Assembly: GCA_905221035.1 (NCBI GenBank)
Contig: CAJNBP010000006.1
Coordinates: 1-64,000, forward strand
Source of the DNA: a bacterium
GTDB taxonomy: Bacteria; Bacillota; Bacilli; Lactobacillales; Streptococcaceae
Direction of reading: 5' to 3'
Length of the DNA stretch: 64,000 bases
In this document: positions 27,388-35,681 of the stretch, in pieces
How the letters are laid out: each line of letters starts with the position of its first letter
How positions within the stretch are numbered: the first letter of the stretch is position 1
Notes under the pieces: generated by a model
What the model was told of the DNA's origin: nothing
Database searches by the model: none
The model's input: only the letters and a program-made list of their open reading frames with translations
Position numbers and translations under genes: made by a program

Positions 27388-27432
27388 TTAAGCAACCATA
27401 ATAGCCAATTGTAACATTGTTTTTGCATTCAC
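27388..27432 (-). pseudogene. Relic of a double-glycine bacteriocin leader
   Basis: A 14-codon frame with a GTG start behind AGAGG encodes (M)NAKTMLQLAIMVA and a stop. It follows the pattern MN-x-K-x-M-x-Q-[LF]-x-[VI]-M of Blp leader peptides, then breaks before the Gly-Gly site. It sits between BlpR-type promoter B and the 39-residue ORF. Confidence 0.45.
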
Positions 27433-27480
27433 GAGGAATACCTCTTTTTACTTTCGTCCTATTGCAATCTTAACAACGTT

Positions 27481-27544
27481 AGTATACTACTATTTTTTAA
27501 AGTTTTCCATCCAAATCATAAATGGTCATCAAAACATCTTGAAT
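27481..27544 (-). promoter_or_regulatory. BlpR-type promoter B
   Basis: On the minus strand ATTCAAGAT, 12 bp, ATTTATGAT (27515-27544), then 28 bp to the -10 TATACT (27481-27486). Confidence 0.75.
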
Positions 27545-27555
27545 TGTAAAAATAA

Positions 27556-27586
27556 AAAAAGCAAGCATGAAAAACATACTTGCCCT
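27556..27586 (-). terminator. Terminator after the 118-residue gene
   Basis: GCAAGTATG/CATGCTTGC with a five-base loop and a seven-T run on the minus strand, 50 bp after the stop of the upstream gene. Confidence 0.75.
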
Positions 27587-27634
27587 GGGGGGAACTTGAC
27601 AACGTGAAAATACAAAATAGAGAACTACTCACCC

Positions 27635-27991
27635 TCACTTCCGTATGTTCTCATATATTCTCATGATCGCAACAAGGATAGCAGCTGTCCCACTTGCCAA
27701 AGCGATAAGGGTAATGATAATGTTGAGGATTTCAGGCGTACTCCCTATTCTGTTGATAAGACGGAGTAGGGATACAACTGTCAACTGAATCAGGAGTATT
27801 GATTCTACTCTTACCAATGAAGTCAGTTGATTTTCAACCGCATATAAAAAGGCTGGTAGTAAAACACAGGCTATAGCAATCACAAACAGATTGCTCCCTG
27901 TTTCTTCTCCCTTGTTCACCACGGAAATCATGAGAAGATTTGATGCTATAATCAACGTAGAACAGATGATAAAAAAGGATTTCTTGTTCAT
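27635..27991 (-). CDS. Unrecognised membrane protein after blpH (118 aa)
   Basis: A 118-residue protein with four predicted membrane segments. GCGAGG lies ahead of the ATG. It starts 68 bp after the blpH stop, the place where blpC and the blpAB transporter genes are expected. It has no peptide-leader or ABC-transporter features. It is likely co-transcribed with blpRH and ends in a terminator. Function unknown; an immunity role is possible. Confidence 0.6.
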   Translation of the reverse strand: MNKKSFFIICSTLIIASNLLMISVVNKGEETGSNLFVIAIACVLLPAFLYAVENQLTSLVRVESILLIQLTVVSLLRLINRIGSTPEILNIIITLIALASGTAAILVAIMRIYENIRK

Positions 27992-28059
27992 TTAATATAC
28001 CTCGCATACTATAGTATTTTAATCGATGACTTTAGGCAGTACTTCTTTCCACAAGTCTT

Positions 28060-29409
28060 CTAATCATCAACTGACATCAAGTGAACCGTTAAAACTTGAC
28101 GAAAGACTTGATTTTGACAGGTAGTATTTAGACTGGTATTGGGATGGCTTTCCACAATCTTCATGACGGTATAGAGACCGACTCCTCTCTCCTCCCCTTT
28201 AGAACTGGCTCCAAAGGAGAAGATTTCAGAAATATCGATGCCCTCTTCTTTGATGGAATTTTCGATGATAAAGGTCTCCTGTGCCCCATTTTTTAAAAAA
28301 GCGATTGAAACATGAGGTTGACTAGCCTCTGCACTGGCTTCAATAGCATTGTCACAAAGGATAGACACAATGGTTAGAAAATCAAGCAGGCTCATCCCCT
28401 CAACCTGAATCTCCTCAGGAACTTCGACATTAAAGACAATCTTCTTATCTCTGGCTTTTAGAAACTTTCCTGCTAGGAGACTTTTGAGAGCTTTATCACG
28501 AATATTCACTAATCTGCCCAGGTCATATTTGTTGTCCTGCAATTTTTCACTAGAATCCTTTAAGACCGAGTCGTAGACCTCTTTTATCTGCTCCATATCC
28601 TCCTCTTCAATGCCCAGACGTAAGCTGGTTAAGAGGTTGGTGTAGTCATGGCGAAAACTCCGCACTTCCTTGTAAAGTTCCTCTATATGCCGACTATAGC
28701 GTTCCATATCTCTGTAGCGCAAGGCCTGCTCTTGGTCCAATCTCTCATGGAGTTTGTCCTTCAAATAGGTATCCAATTTCTTGACAATCCCCATAAAAAA
28801 GAGGAGGTAAAAAACTAGGATAAGATGGCGAACAGTCTTTGATTGGATATCGTATGCATATTCAAAGTAAGACAGATTTTCCATGACTAGAAAGTAAGCC
28901 CCCATTATCCAGTTAATCTTAGTCAGGGACTGTTGAAAACCTTTATCGAGAAACTCCTTTCTCAATCTAGTAAAATCATAGTCCAACCATTTCAAAAAGA
29001 CTAATACTATGAAGCAAACGAATAGCATAATCAACAAAAAGAGAGGATTTCCATCTCGATCTACAATCCCTTGCCCCAAAAACGGAAACACAAAATAGGA
29101 AACACTTCTGTAAAAGATATCCATCAATACAATTGGAAAGAGACCATAAAAGAAAAGGAGTTTTTTAGGAAGCCCTCTTAACAATAAGAGAGATAAGCTG
29201 ATGCCGAACAAGGGTTCTATAAAGTATGACAGATAGTCAGTCAAGACTAAAAATTTAAAAGTTGTAACAATTGCTGCTAGAAGAAATTTTAGAAGAAAGG
29301 CCTTAAAAATTCTATCGAAAGTGAGACTAATTCCATCTACCTTAAAGAACATGATAATTTCTAGCCCACTAATAACTAGTGAATACAATATCATCCAAAA
29401 AATATACAT
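28060..29409 (-). CDS. blpH: Blp pheromone-sensing histidine kinase
   Basis: A 449-residue HPK10-type kinase. Residues 1-210 form about six membrane segments that would bind the BlpC peptide. The cytoplasmic half has the phospho-acceptor His at about 254 in SFRHDYTNLL, the N box LCDNAIEAS and the G box GVGLYTV. It would phosphorylate BlpR. It lies 13 bp after blpR. No blpC gene is visible nearby, so the signal would have to come from elsewhere in the genome or from neighbouring cells. Confidence 0.92.
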   Translation of the reverse strand: MYIFWMILYSLVISGLEIIMFFKVDGISLTFDRIFKAFLLKFLLAAIVTTFKFLVLTDYLSYFIEPLFGISLSLLLLRGLPKKLLFFYGLFPIVLMDIFYRSVSYFVFPFLGQGIVDRDGNPLFLLIMLFVCFIVLVFLKWLDYDFTRLRKEFLDKGFQQSLTKINWIMGAYFLVMENLSYFEYAYDIQSKTVRHLILVFYLLFFMGIVKKLDTYLKDKLHERLDQEQALRYRDMERYSRHIEELYKEVRSFRHDYTNLLTSLRLGIEEEDMEQIKEVYDSVLKDSSEKLQDNKYDLGRLVNIRDKALKSLLAGKFLKARDKKIVFNVEVPEEIQVEGMSLLDFLTIVSILCDNAIEASAEASQPHVSIAFLKNGAQETFIIENSIKEEGIDISEIFSFGASSKGEERGVGLYTVMKIVESHPNTSLNTTCQNQVFRQVLTVHLMSVDD

Positions 29410-29422
29410 AAATTCTCCTAGC

Positions 29423-30160
29423 TCAATGTAAGTTATTGATAGCTTCAGACACTTCCCTGACCTTATAACGCGCGATCAGACAGCTTCCACCATTGGGAAA
29501 GTAAAGCAGTTTTTCTTTCTTATCCAAACGAACTACATTGGCAGGATTGATGAGAAAAGAGCGATGGCACTGCAAGAGACGGGGTTCCTGCTTAAAAACC
29601 TCCTCTAGACTCGCTGTAAACTCCAGCCTGTCCGTCTTGGTATAGAGAATGACACGATGGGCTCTGGGCGACGTTTCGAGATAGTAAACCTCTTTAAAAG
29701 GATACTGGAATTGGGCAAATTTTGATTTAAAATAAAAGCAATCTTCCGCTAGACTTTTACTATCTTGACTATTGGCATAGAGGAGGGCTGTCTCAATCCG
29801 AGATTCAAATTCCTCTGCCGAAAGGGCCTTATCAATGTAGTCCAAAGCAGACACTTGGTAGCGAAAGGACAGGGGCATAAACTCCGAGTGAGTCGTCACA
29901 AAGACGATTAAGGCATACGGATCCCGATCCCGAATCTTTCTAGCCACTTCTAGGCCCTTCATCTCCTCATTTCGAATCTCAATATCCAAAAAGAATAGCT
30001 GATGCGCCCCCTTCTCATGCACCTCTGTCAGCAGTTGGTCTGGCTTGCCAAAGACCTCAAAAGAGCTGGGAATAATCTGATGTTCTTTCAAGAGTTTCTC
30101 AATGGTCGTTTCAATTCTGGTCTGTTGGGAAAAATCATCTTCTAAAACAAATATTCTCAT
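29423..30160 (-). CDS. blpR: Blp response regulator (LytTR)
   Basis: A 245-residue response regulator. The receiver has the acidic pair EDD at residues 7-9 and the phospho-acceptor Asp at about 59 (FFLDIEI). The C-terminal part is a LytTR DNA-binding domain (FAQFQYPFKEVYYLET, LLQCHRSFLINPANV). It should bind paired 9-bp repeats such as those listed in this region. It is preceded by its own BlpR-type promoter, consistent with positive autoregulation. Confidence 0.93.
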   Translation of the reverse strand: MRIFVLEDDFSQQTRIETTIEKLLKEHQIIPSSFEVFGKPDQLLTEVHEKGAHQLFFLDIEIRNEEMKGLEVARKIRDRDPYALIVFVTTHSEFMPLSFRYQVSALDYIDKALSAEEFESRIETALLYANSQDSKSLAEDCFYFKSKFAQFQYPFKEVYYLETSPRAHRVILYTKTDRLEFTASLEEVFKQEPRLLQCHRSFLINPANVVRLDKKEKLLYFPNGGSCLIARYKVREVSEAINNLH

Positions 30161-30197
30161 CTTCTTACTCTCCTTGTTTCAATTTCTTCCTAAAAAG

Positions 30198-30262
30198 AGA
30201 ATAGCAAAAATACTCTGACACAAGCCCACCAAATCTTAAACAGGCCTTCAAAGCTCCTGAAA
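30198..30262 (-). promoter_or_regulatory. BlpR-type promoter of blpRH
   Basis: On the minus strand TTTCAGGAG, 12 bp, GTTTAAGAT (30233-30262), with TATTCT 29 bp downstream (30198-30203). It is the least conserved of the five sites. Confidence 0.6.
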
Positions 30263-30329
30263 GGTATCTTGTTACTCAGATAAGTATGATAATCTTACAA
30301 CTATTTTATCATAAAATCTTAACAGTACC

Positions 30330-30393
30330 ATTCAGGAAATTTCAAGGGCAATTAAAGATTTTATGGTGAAAAAGGAGATAAAAGTGATAAACT
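30330..30393 (+). promoter_or_regulatory. BlpR-type promoter of blpT
   Basis: ATTCAGGAA, 12 bp, ATTAAAGAT (30330-30359), then 28 bp to the -10 TAAACT (30388-30393), 63 bp before the blpT start. Confidence 0.72.
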
Positions 30394-30455
30394 GACAGTA
30401 TCAAAACACAGTTGCTAGAACCAAGACTAGCACCCAGATTAAAGGAGGAATTCTC

Positions 30456-30785
30456 ATGACAGATACAAATCCCATCAAAACAGCTCAGACTTTGATTACG
30501 GACTTAAACAAAGCCTACCAAGCATGCAAACAGGCAACAGCTGACGACGTCCGCTTTCAGGAGCAATTAAATTCTATTCTTGGTTTTCTAGCCAAGGCTG
30601 AGACAGTGGATAATCGAGTCTTGATTGAACTGGAAAAATTTTACCAGACTTCCAGTCTTCTCATGGGACTCAGCGTTCTCAATCCAGATGCTCCTACTCG
30701 CGCCGCTTGGCGGGCCTATGACCGTTTCCACTTTGACCAAGTCAAGACCAAGTTGAGTCTCTACGGACCAACCATTATCTTGTAG
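30456..30785 (+). CDS. blpT: BlpT
   Basis: A 109-residue soluble, mostly helical protein of the pneumococcal BlpT type, transcribed away from blpR. AAAGGAGG precedes the ATG. BlpT is induced with the blp regulon but its role is unknown. The gene looks intact, with its own BlpR-type promoter and a terminator. Confidence 0.85.
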   Translation: MTDTNPIKTAQTLITDLNKAYQACKQATADDVRFQEQLNSILGFLAKAETVDNRVLIELEKFYQTSSLLMGLSVLNPDAPTRAAWRAYDRFHFDQVKTKLSLYGPTIIL

Positions 30786-30790
30786 AAAAT

Positions 30791-30828
30791 AAAAGAAGTT
30801 GAGACAAACTGAACTCAACTTCTTTTTT
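30791..30828. terminator. Terminator shared by blpT and ecsB
   Basis: GAAGTTGAG/CTCAACTTC stem with a T run on the plus strand and an A/T-rich flank that gives a T tract on the minus strand. It lies between converging genes. Confidence 0.8.
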
Positions 30829-30845
30829 GTTTCACATAAGCAATG

Positions 30846-31895
30846 TTAGTCCTGCATCTGACGTTTTACCTGATAAGGCAAATACAAAACTTGTAAAACC
30901 AAACCTGCACCCAGCAAGGCTAGAAGGGCCAGTTTTTCTTGGAAGGTCACAAGACCGACGACTAATTCCACCACTAAGACCAAACTGGTCAATCCTCGGA
31001 CTACCGCCTGCAAGCCTTTTTCCTTTTGCCCCTTGTCCAGTGGAAAGAGTTGGGTCAAATACTGGTAGTCAAAGGCGTGATAGAGGGCCAGCAACTGGAA
31101 GAGCAAGAGGTAGTTAAAGAGAACCACCACCGCTGTCGCAATCCAAGCTTGCTCGATAAAGACCTGCGCCAGCAAGGAAAGTAAGAGCAGACGGAGACTG
31201 AGCGCAAAGAGGTCTCCATTTCGCAGATAAGAACGCAGATAGAGATTTTGCCAAATCTTACCAGGCACCTTCTGAACAGTCTTTAGGATAAAGTCCAGGT
31301 AGGCACGACGCTTGACGCTGTTTGAAACCCCCTTGACCTGCGTAAAAAGAGCAAAGAAACGAAGCAAGACTTGCTTGCGCTTGCTTTCTTGGGAAATAAC
31401 ATAGTCCCAGTTGAGACCAGTTTCAGTGAAAAATTTGCTGGATTTTTGACGAAAGAGCAGATATTTCCCTACACCCAATAAAAGCACATAAACCAGAAAA
31501 ACTGGCAAGCCATAACCCATGGCAAAAAATAAGGGGGCAAACAAAAGCAGGAAAAGGGTCTGTACAAAGAGCCAAAAGACTAGGGAAATACCAGTTTGAC
31601 GCTTGAGGTGGAGCTTGATATCCTCTTCTCCAACCAAGAGAAATAGCTTGTCTGGAGCCTCCATGTAAGTGGCAATCCCACCCCAAAGCAAAAGCAAAAC
31701 AGAGGTAATCCCTACAAACAAAAGGATAGGCCAATGATTTTCAGGAAAGTGTTGCAAGAGTTGACTGTACTGGTAAGCTAGAAAGCCCAGCAGGACAAGC
31801 AGGAACAAGACAAAGTGGTCATTGAGAACATAGCGCAGATAACCAAGACACTCCTTACGAAAAGCCTGCTTTCTCTTTAAAAACAAGTCTTTCAT
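30846..31895 (-). CDS. ecsB: ABC transporter permease EcsB
   Basis: A 349-residue protein with six or more membrane segments, of the EcsB family. It pairs with the EcsA ATPase; in Bacillus the Ecs transporter affects secretion and membrane proteolysis by RasP/Eep. The start overlaps the ecsA stop by four bases. Confidence 0.88.
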   Translation of the reverse strand: MKDLFLKRKQAFRKECLGYLRYVLNDHFVLFLLVLLGFLAYQYSQLLQHFPENHWPILLFVGITSVLLLLWGGIATYMEAPDKLFLLVGEEDIKLHLKRQTGISLVFWLFVQTLFLLLFAPLFFAMGYGLPVFLVYVLLLGVGKYLLFRQKSSKFFTETGLNWDYVISQESKRKQVLLRFFALFTQVKGVSNSVKRRAYLDFILKTVQKVPGKIWQNLYLRSYLRNGDLFALSLRLLLLSLLAQVFIEQAWIATAVVVLFNYLLLFQLLALYHAFDYQYLTQLFPLDKGQKEKGLQAVVRGLTSLVLVVELVVGLVTFQEKLALLALLGAGLVLQVLYLPYQVKRQMQD

Positions 31896-32623
31896 AACTC
31901 CTCCTCTTTTGTCAGAGCCAAGTAAATGTCATTTAAACTAGCCTCAGGCATGTCAAAGGCCTCGCGTAGTTGCGCCAGATTTCCCTTAGCACGCACCTCT
32001 CCCTTGTGGAGAATGACAAAGGCATCACACATCTTCTCCGCCGAATCCAGCACGTGGGTACTCATGAGAATGGACTTGCCCTTTTGCTTTTCCACTTCCA
32101 AAAGCTGAATTAAGTCAGAAATCGCCAGAGGATCGAGACCAAGGAAAGGCTCATCCACGATGAAGAGACTCGGATCCACCACAAAAGCACAGATAATCAT
32201 GACCTTCTGCTTCATCCCTTTGGAAAAATGAACAGGGAACCAGTCCAATTTCTGGTCTAGACGGAACATTTTTAACAAGGGTTCTACTCGCTCAAAGGCC
32301 ACTTTCTGCTCAATACCATAAGCCATGGCAACCGTTTCGATATGCTCTCTGAGGGTCAATTCCTCATACAAACTAGGTGTTTCAGGAATATAGCCAATCT
32401 GCTTGCGGTAGCTAGTCGCATCTTCTTGCAGGGTCAGTCCATTGATATTGATGGAACCACTATAAGGTGTCAACAGACCAATAATCTCATTGATTGTCGT
32501 CGATTTACCAGCACCATTGAGACCGATCAAACCGACCAACTGCCCACTTTCAACAGTAAAAGACACATCTTTCAAGACAGGGACATGGACATAACCACCT
32601 GTCAGGTTTTTTATTTCTAACAT
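31892..32623 (-). CDS. ecsA: ABC transporter ATP-binding protein EcsA
   Basis: A 243-residue ATPase. Walker A is GLNGAGKST, the signature loop is replaced by the SKGMKQK variant seen in this subfamily, and Walker B is LFIVDEPFLGLDP. It powers the EcsB permease encoded directly after it. It is transcribed away from the HIT gene. Confidence 0.93.
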   Translation of the reverse strand: MLEIKNLTGGYVHVPVLKDVSFTVESGQLVGLIGLNGAGKSTTINEIIGLLTPYSGSININGLTLQEDATSYRKQIGYIPETPSLYEELTLREHIETVAMAYGIEQKVAFERVEPLLKMFRLDQKLDWFPVHFSKGMKQKVMIICAFVVDPSLFIVDEPFLGLDPLAISDLIQLLEVEKQKGKSILMSTHVLDSAEKMCDAFVILHKGEVRAKGNLAQLREAFDMPEASLNDIYLALTKEEEL

Positions 32624-32640
32624 ATTTTCTCCAAATCTGG

Positions 32641-32660
32641 TATAATGTAGCTATATTATA
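32641..32660. promoter_or_regulatory. Divergent promoters between ecsA and the HIT gene
   Basis: Two -10 elements face away from each other in 67 bp: TGGTATAAT on the plus strand (TATAAT at 32641-32646) and TATAAT on the minus strand (32655-32660). The -35 elements are weak. Confidence 0.5.
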
Positions 32661-32690
32661 TCAAAATTCAATACAGTAGAGGTAGATTTT

Positions 32691-33101
32691 ATGTCAGATT
32701 GCATTTTTTGTAAAATCATCGCAGGGGAAATTCCTGCATCAAAAGTATATGAAGATGAGCAGGTTCTTGCCTTTCTTGATATCTCTCAAGTGACACCAGG
32801 ACACACCTTGGTCGTACCCAAAGAACACTATCGCAATCTTTTGGAAATGGACGCTACGAGCACCAGCCAACTCTTTGCCCAAGTACCAAAAGTAGCTCAA
32901 AAAGTCATGAAAGCTACCAAGGCTGCTGGCATGAATATCATCGCCAACTGTGAAGAAATCGCAGGTCAAACAGTCTTTCACACCCACGTTCACCTCGTAC
33001 CTCGCTACAGTGCAGACGATGACCTCAAGATTGATTTTATCGCCCACGAACCAGACTTTGACAAACTTGCTCAAGTAGCTGAAACTATCAAAAACGCCTA
33101 A
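32691..33101 (+). CDS. HIT-family nucleotide-binding hydrolase
   Basis: A 136-residue HIT protein with the catalytic histidine triad HTHVHLV and the CIFCKIIAGEIP start containing a Cys pair typical of Hit/PKCI proteins. Members hydrolyse phosphoramidate or dinucleotide substrates. GAGGTAG precedes the ATG. Confidence 0.92.
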   Translation: MSDCIFCKIIAGEIPASKVYEDEQVLAFLDISQVTPGHTLVVPKEHYRNLLEMDATSTSQLFAQVPKVAQKVMKATKAAGMNIIANCEEIAGQTVFHTHVHLVPRYSADDDLKIDFIAHEPDFDKLAQVAETIKNA

Positions 33102-33110
33102 GGAGTTGCC

Positions 33111-33398
33111 ATGAAATTATCTAATCTACTGCTATTTGCAGGAGCTGCAGCCGGAAGTTATTTGGTCACAAAAAATCGCCAAGTCATCACAGATGAAGTT
33201 TTGAACACTACCGACCGCGTTCAAGCTATCAAGGATGACGTGGATATTATCCAAAACAGCCTGCAAATCATCGACCAGCAAAAAGAACTGATCAAGGAAT
33301 ACCAAGAAGACCTGACTTACAAGTTTAAGGTCTTGGAAAAGGATATCCAGACTAGACTAGATGTCATCAAAGAAACACAGGAAATTGAAGATAAGTAA
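33111..33398 (+). CDS. Membrane-anchored coiled-coil protein (YtxH-like)
   Basis: A 95-residue protein. Residues 1-20 form a hydrophobic anchor (LLLFAGAAAGSYLV), and the rest is a charged coiled coil (ITDEVLNTTDRVQAIKDDVD). It resembles the small YtxH-type envelope proteins. It follows the HIT gene by nine bases with GGAG in the gap. Confidence 0.65.
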   Translation: MKLSNLLLFAGAAAGSYLVTKNRQVITDEVLNTTDRVQAIKDDVDIIQNSLQIIDQQKELIKEYQEDLTYKFKVLEKDIQTRLDVIKETQEIEDK

Positions 33399-33420
33399 AA
33401 GAGCCCGACGGCTCTTTTTA
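33398..33420 (+). terminator. Terminator after the coiled-coil gene
   Basis: AAAGAGCC/GGCTCTTT with a four-base loop and a T run, overlapping the stop codon of the coiled-coil gene. Confidence 0.8.
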
Positions 33421-33508
33421 AAACGTAAACAAGTTATATCCCAGCAACTATACATCACAATTTAGACAACTCTTTCATCGTTTCAGAACTGAGTCGAATG
33501 CTTTCCCA

Positions 33509-33641
33509 GACTTTCCGCCGTAATGAAAACACCTGAAATAGTTTGATTTCAGGTGTTCGGAAACTTTGAGACCTAGGCTCAAAGTTTAGGTATGGAACTT
33601 CGAAGAAGGTCGCTACCGTCCGTCATTACTTAAGGAAAGTC
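33509..33641. repeat. Palindromic mini-element 1
   Basis: A 133-bp stretch with near-perfect terminal inverted repeats (GACTTTCC...GTAATGA at the left, TCATTAC...GGAAAGTC at the right). Inside are two palindromes: ACACCTGAAAT/ATTTCAGGTGT and the core AAACTTTGAG/CTCAAAGTTT at 33561-33587. It encodes no protein and lies between converging genes. Confidence 0.55.
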
Positions 33642-33660
33642 ATAAAAAATCTATAAATAA

Positions 33661-33682
33661 AAAGAGCCACTCGGCTCTTTTT
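33661..33682 (-). terminator. Terminator of dnaJ
   Basis: AAAGAGCC/GGCTCTTT with a four-base loop and a T run on the minus strand, just after the dnaJ stop. Confidence 0.8.
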
Positions 33683-33685
33683 ACT

Positions 33686-34822
33686 TTATTCTCCATCAAA
33701 GGCATCTTTAATATGGTCAAAGAAGCCTTTTTTCTTTGGATTGACTTTTAAATCACCTGCAGCTGCGAATTCTTTCAAGGCTGCTTTTTGGCGGTCGTTC
33801 AAGCCTGTCGGAGTCACAACATTGACGGTAACGTATTGGTCACCAACTGCACCACCACGAAGGCTTGGTGCTCCCTTACCACGTAGGCGGAATCTCTTAC
33901 CAGTCTGAGTACCCTCTGGAATAACCAATTCAACATCACCGTGAACAGTTGGGATATCAACTGTATCACCAAGAGCTGCTTGAACAAAGTTGAGGTTCAG
34001 ATTGTAAAAGATAGTGGTTCCTTCACGTTCAAACTTATCGCTAGCTTCTACAGAAACCACTACATACAAGTCACCATAAGGTCCACCGTTAAAGCCTGCT
34101 TCACCTTGACCAGCTAGGCGAATTTGTTGACCGGTTTCCACACCAGCAGGGATTTTCACATGTACGCTATGAGCTTGTTTCTCATGACCAGTTCCGTGAC
34201 AGGTTGTACATGGATCTTTGATTTCTTTTCCGCGACCGTGACAGACATCACAGGTTACTTGGCGACGCATCATACCAAGCGGAGTCTGCGTATCGACGTT
34301 AATGACACCAGCGCCATGACAGCGTCCACAAGTGACTGGACTTGTTCCTGGCTTAGCACCTGAGCCATTACATGTACGACAGCTAGCTTCACGGTTGTAT
34401 TTAACTTCTTTTTCAGCTCCAAAAATAGCTTCTTCAAAGGTCAAGTTCACACGATACTGGAGGTCATCCCCTTGACGAGGAGCGTTTGGATTGCGTGAAG
34501 CGCCCCCTCCGCCGAAGAAACTTGAGAAAATGTCCTCAAAACCACCGAAGCCACCTGCTCCATCGAAACCGCCGAAACCACCAGCTCCACCAAAACCACC
34601 GTTGGCTCCAGCCGCACCGTATTGATCATAGGCAGCACGTTTTTGGTCGTCACTCAAAGTCTCATAGGCTTCTTGAACTTCCTTGTATTTTTCCTCAGCA
34701 CCAGGCTCCTTGTTGATATCTGGGTGGTATTTTTTCGAAAGCTTACGATAAGCCTTTTTGATCTCGTCTGCCGAAGCGTTTTTTGACACCCCCAGACGAT
34801 CATAAAATTCAGTATTGTTCAT
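33686..34822 (-). CDS. dnaJ: Chaperone DnaJ
   Basis: A 378-residue co-chaperone for DnaK. The J domain has YHPDINK, followed by a Gly/Phe-rich linker (about residues 75-110) and four CxxCxGxG zinc motifs ([32 protein letters not shown]). I place the start at 34822 ([11 protein letters not shown]), the family's usual start. It is separated from dnaK by the DJ-1/PfpI gene. Confidence 0.97.
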   Translation of the reverse strand: MNNTEFYDRLGVSKNASADEIKKAYRKLSKKYHPDINKEPGAEEKYKEVQEAYETLSDDQKRAAYDQYGAAGANGGFGGAGGFGGFDGAGGFGGFEDIFSSFFGGGGASRNPNAPRQGDDLQYRVNLTFEEAIFGAEKEVKYNREASCRTCNGSGAKPGTSPVTCGRCHGAGVINVDTQTPLGMMRRQVTCDVCHGRGKEIKDPCTTCHGTGHEKQAHSVHVKIPAGVETGQQIRLAGQGEAGFNGGPYGDLYVVVSVEASDKFEREGTTIFYNLNLNFVQAALGDTVDIPTVHGDVELVIPEGTQTGKRFRLRGKGAPSLRGGAVGDQYVTVNVVTPTGLNDRQKAALKEFAAAGDLKVNPKKKGFFDHIKDAFDGE

Positions 34823-34861
34823 ACAAGATACCAAGACCGTAAAATTCGACTGAAAAATAGG

Positions 34862-34897
34862 AAATCTGACGCTGGAGCAATGCTCCTAGACAGATTT
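34862..34897 (-). terminator. Hairpin between the DJ-1/PfpI gene and dnaJ
   Basis: Nested arms AAATCTG/CAGATTT and GGAGCA/TGCTCC, followed on the minus strand by a short T run. It may be an attenuator or terminator ahead of dnaJ. Confidence 0.45.
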
Positions 34898-35020
34898 ATC
34901 TTTTTTCCGAGAATTTAGGTCGGGTTCAATTCCTTTCTTTTATATTGAGTCAGAAATTTTGGAACCCGTGTTCAATTCCCTGAACACCCTTGTTCCTTTC
35001 TATAATTTTCATGTAAATCT

Positions 35021-35653
35021 TTAGAGGCTATTTTCTATACTCTGCTTCACTTGATTAAACTCTTCATCTGATAGAGTAAATATCAAATCCTCTTCAGCAT
35101 ACTCGTTCTGTTCTTTAAAATAGTTGTCCGTATTTTCTGCCAAACCTAGACTAAGAATCACTTTTCTTGCAAACTCTTGATGTGCAAAGCCAATAGCCGT
35201 AATGATTTGTTTATCTTGGACAAGAACTTTCGGTTGGAAATTCTCACGTGGAAGAAATTCAAAATAGTCAAAGAAGTTTTGCCAAATTCCACCTGTAAAT
35301 TTCGTGTCGTTCAACAAGCCTGCTTTCGCCAATAAAAGGGGCGCTGAAGAAATGGCTGCAATTAGGATATCTTGCTCATTAAGACTTCTCAAAAACGAGA
35401 TCAATTTCTCATCTTGTAGAGCAGGACCTATATTTACCATTCCTGGCAAAATCACACAAGAATAATCTTCTATACGGATCTGATCCAATGTTTTCGTCGG
35501 TTGACAGGACAAACCATCCTCAGAGACCACCATCGAATTCTCAGAAGCGACATAATCAATCGTGATATCAAAAGACAGAGTTAAAGTACTCGTTAAAGTA
35601 GTTATCTCATAAAGAGAAAAATTAGGATAAATGATACAAAGTACTTTTTTCAT
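35021..35653 (-). CDS. DJ-1/PfpI family protein with Ser at the nucleophile position
   Basis: A 210-residue protein of the DJ-1/PfpI fold. The nucleophile elbow reads AAISSAP at about residues 99-105, where most members have AAICxxP, so the usual cysteine is missing. The start ATG at 35653 lies nine bases after GAGG; an ATG at 35662 overlaps that site. It sits between dnaK and dnaJ, a position also occupied in pneumococcus as I recall. Its role in stress response is inferred only from location. Confidence 0.75.
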   Translation of the reverse strand: MKKVLCIIYPNFSLYEITTLTSTLTLSFDITIDYVASENSMVVSEDGLSCQPTKTLDQIRIEDYSCVILPGMVNIGPALQDEKLISFLRSLNEQDILIAAISSAPLLLAKAGLLNDTKFTGGIWQNFFDYFEFLPRENFQPKVLVQDKQIITAIGFAHQEFARKVILSLGLAENTDNYFKEQNEYAEEDLIFTLSDEEFNQVKQSIENSL

Positions 35654-35681
35654 ACGCAACATCCTCTATTTTATCGAAAAA

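Larger units (their letters stand above)
30161..30455. other. blpR-blpT divergent regulatory region
   Basis: No gene is present. It contains two facing BlpR-type promoters, one for each direction, described separately. There is no remnant of blpS between the two genes. Confidence 0.6.

Noticed and set aside
25801..27600. Repeated sequences considered as a CRISPR array
   Set aside because: The repeats are few, unevenly spaced and explained by BlpR promoters, hairpins and a gene duplication.
27992..28059. Search for blpC just after blpH; a short open tail reads EDLWKEVLPKVID
   Set aside because: It lacks a start, ribosome site and Gly-Gly leader, and does not resemble known BlpC peptides.
30827..31117. 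Plus-strand ORF opposite ecsB
   Set aside because: Pro/Arg-rich antisense frame with no start signals.
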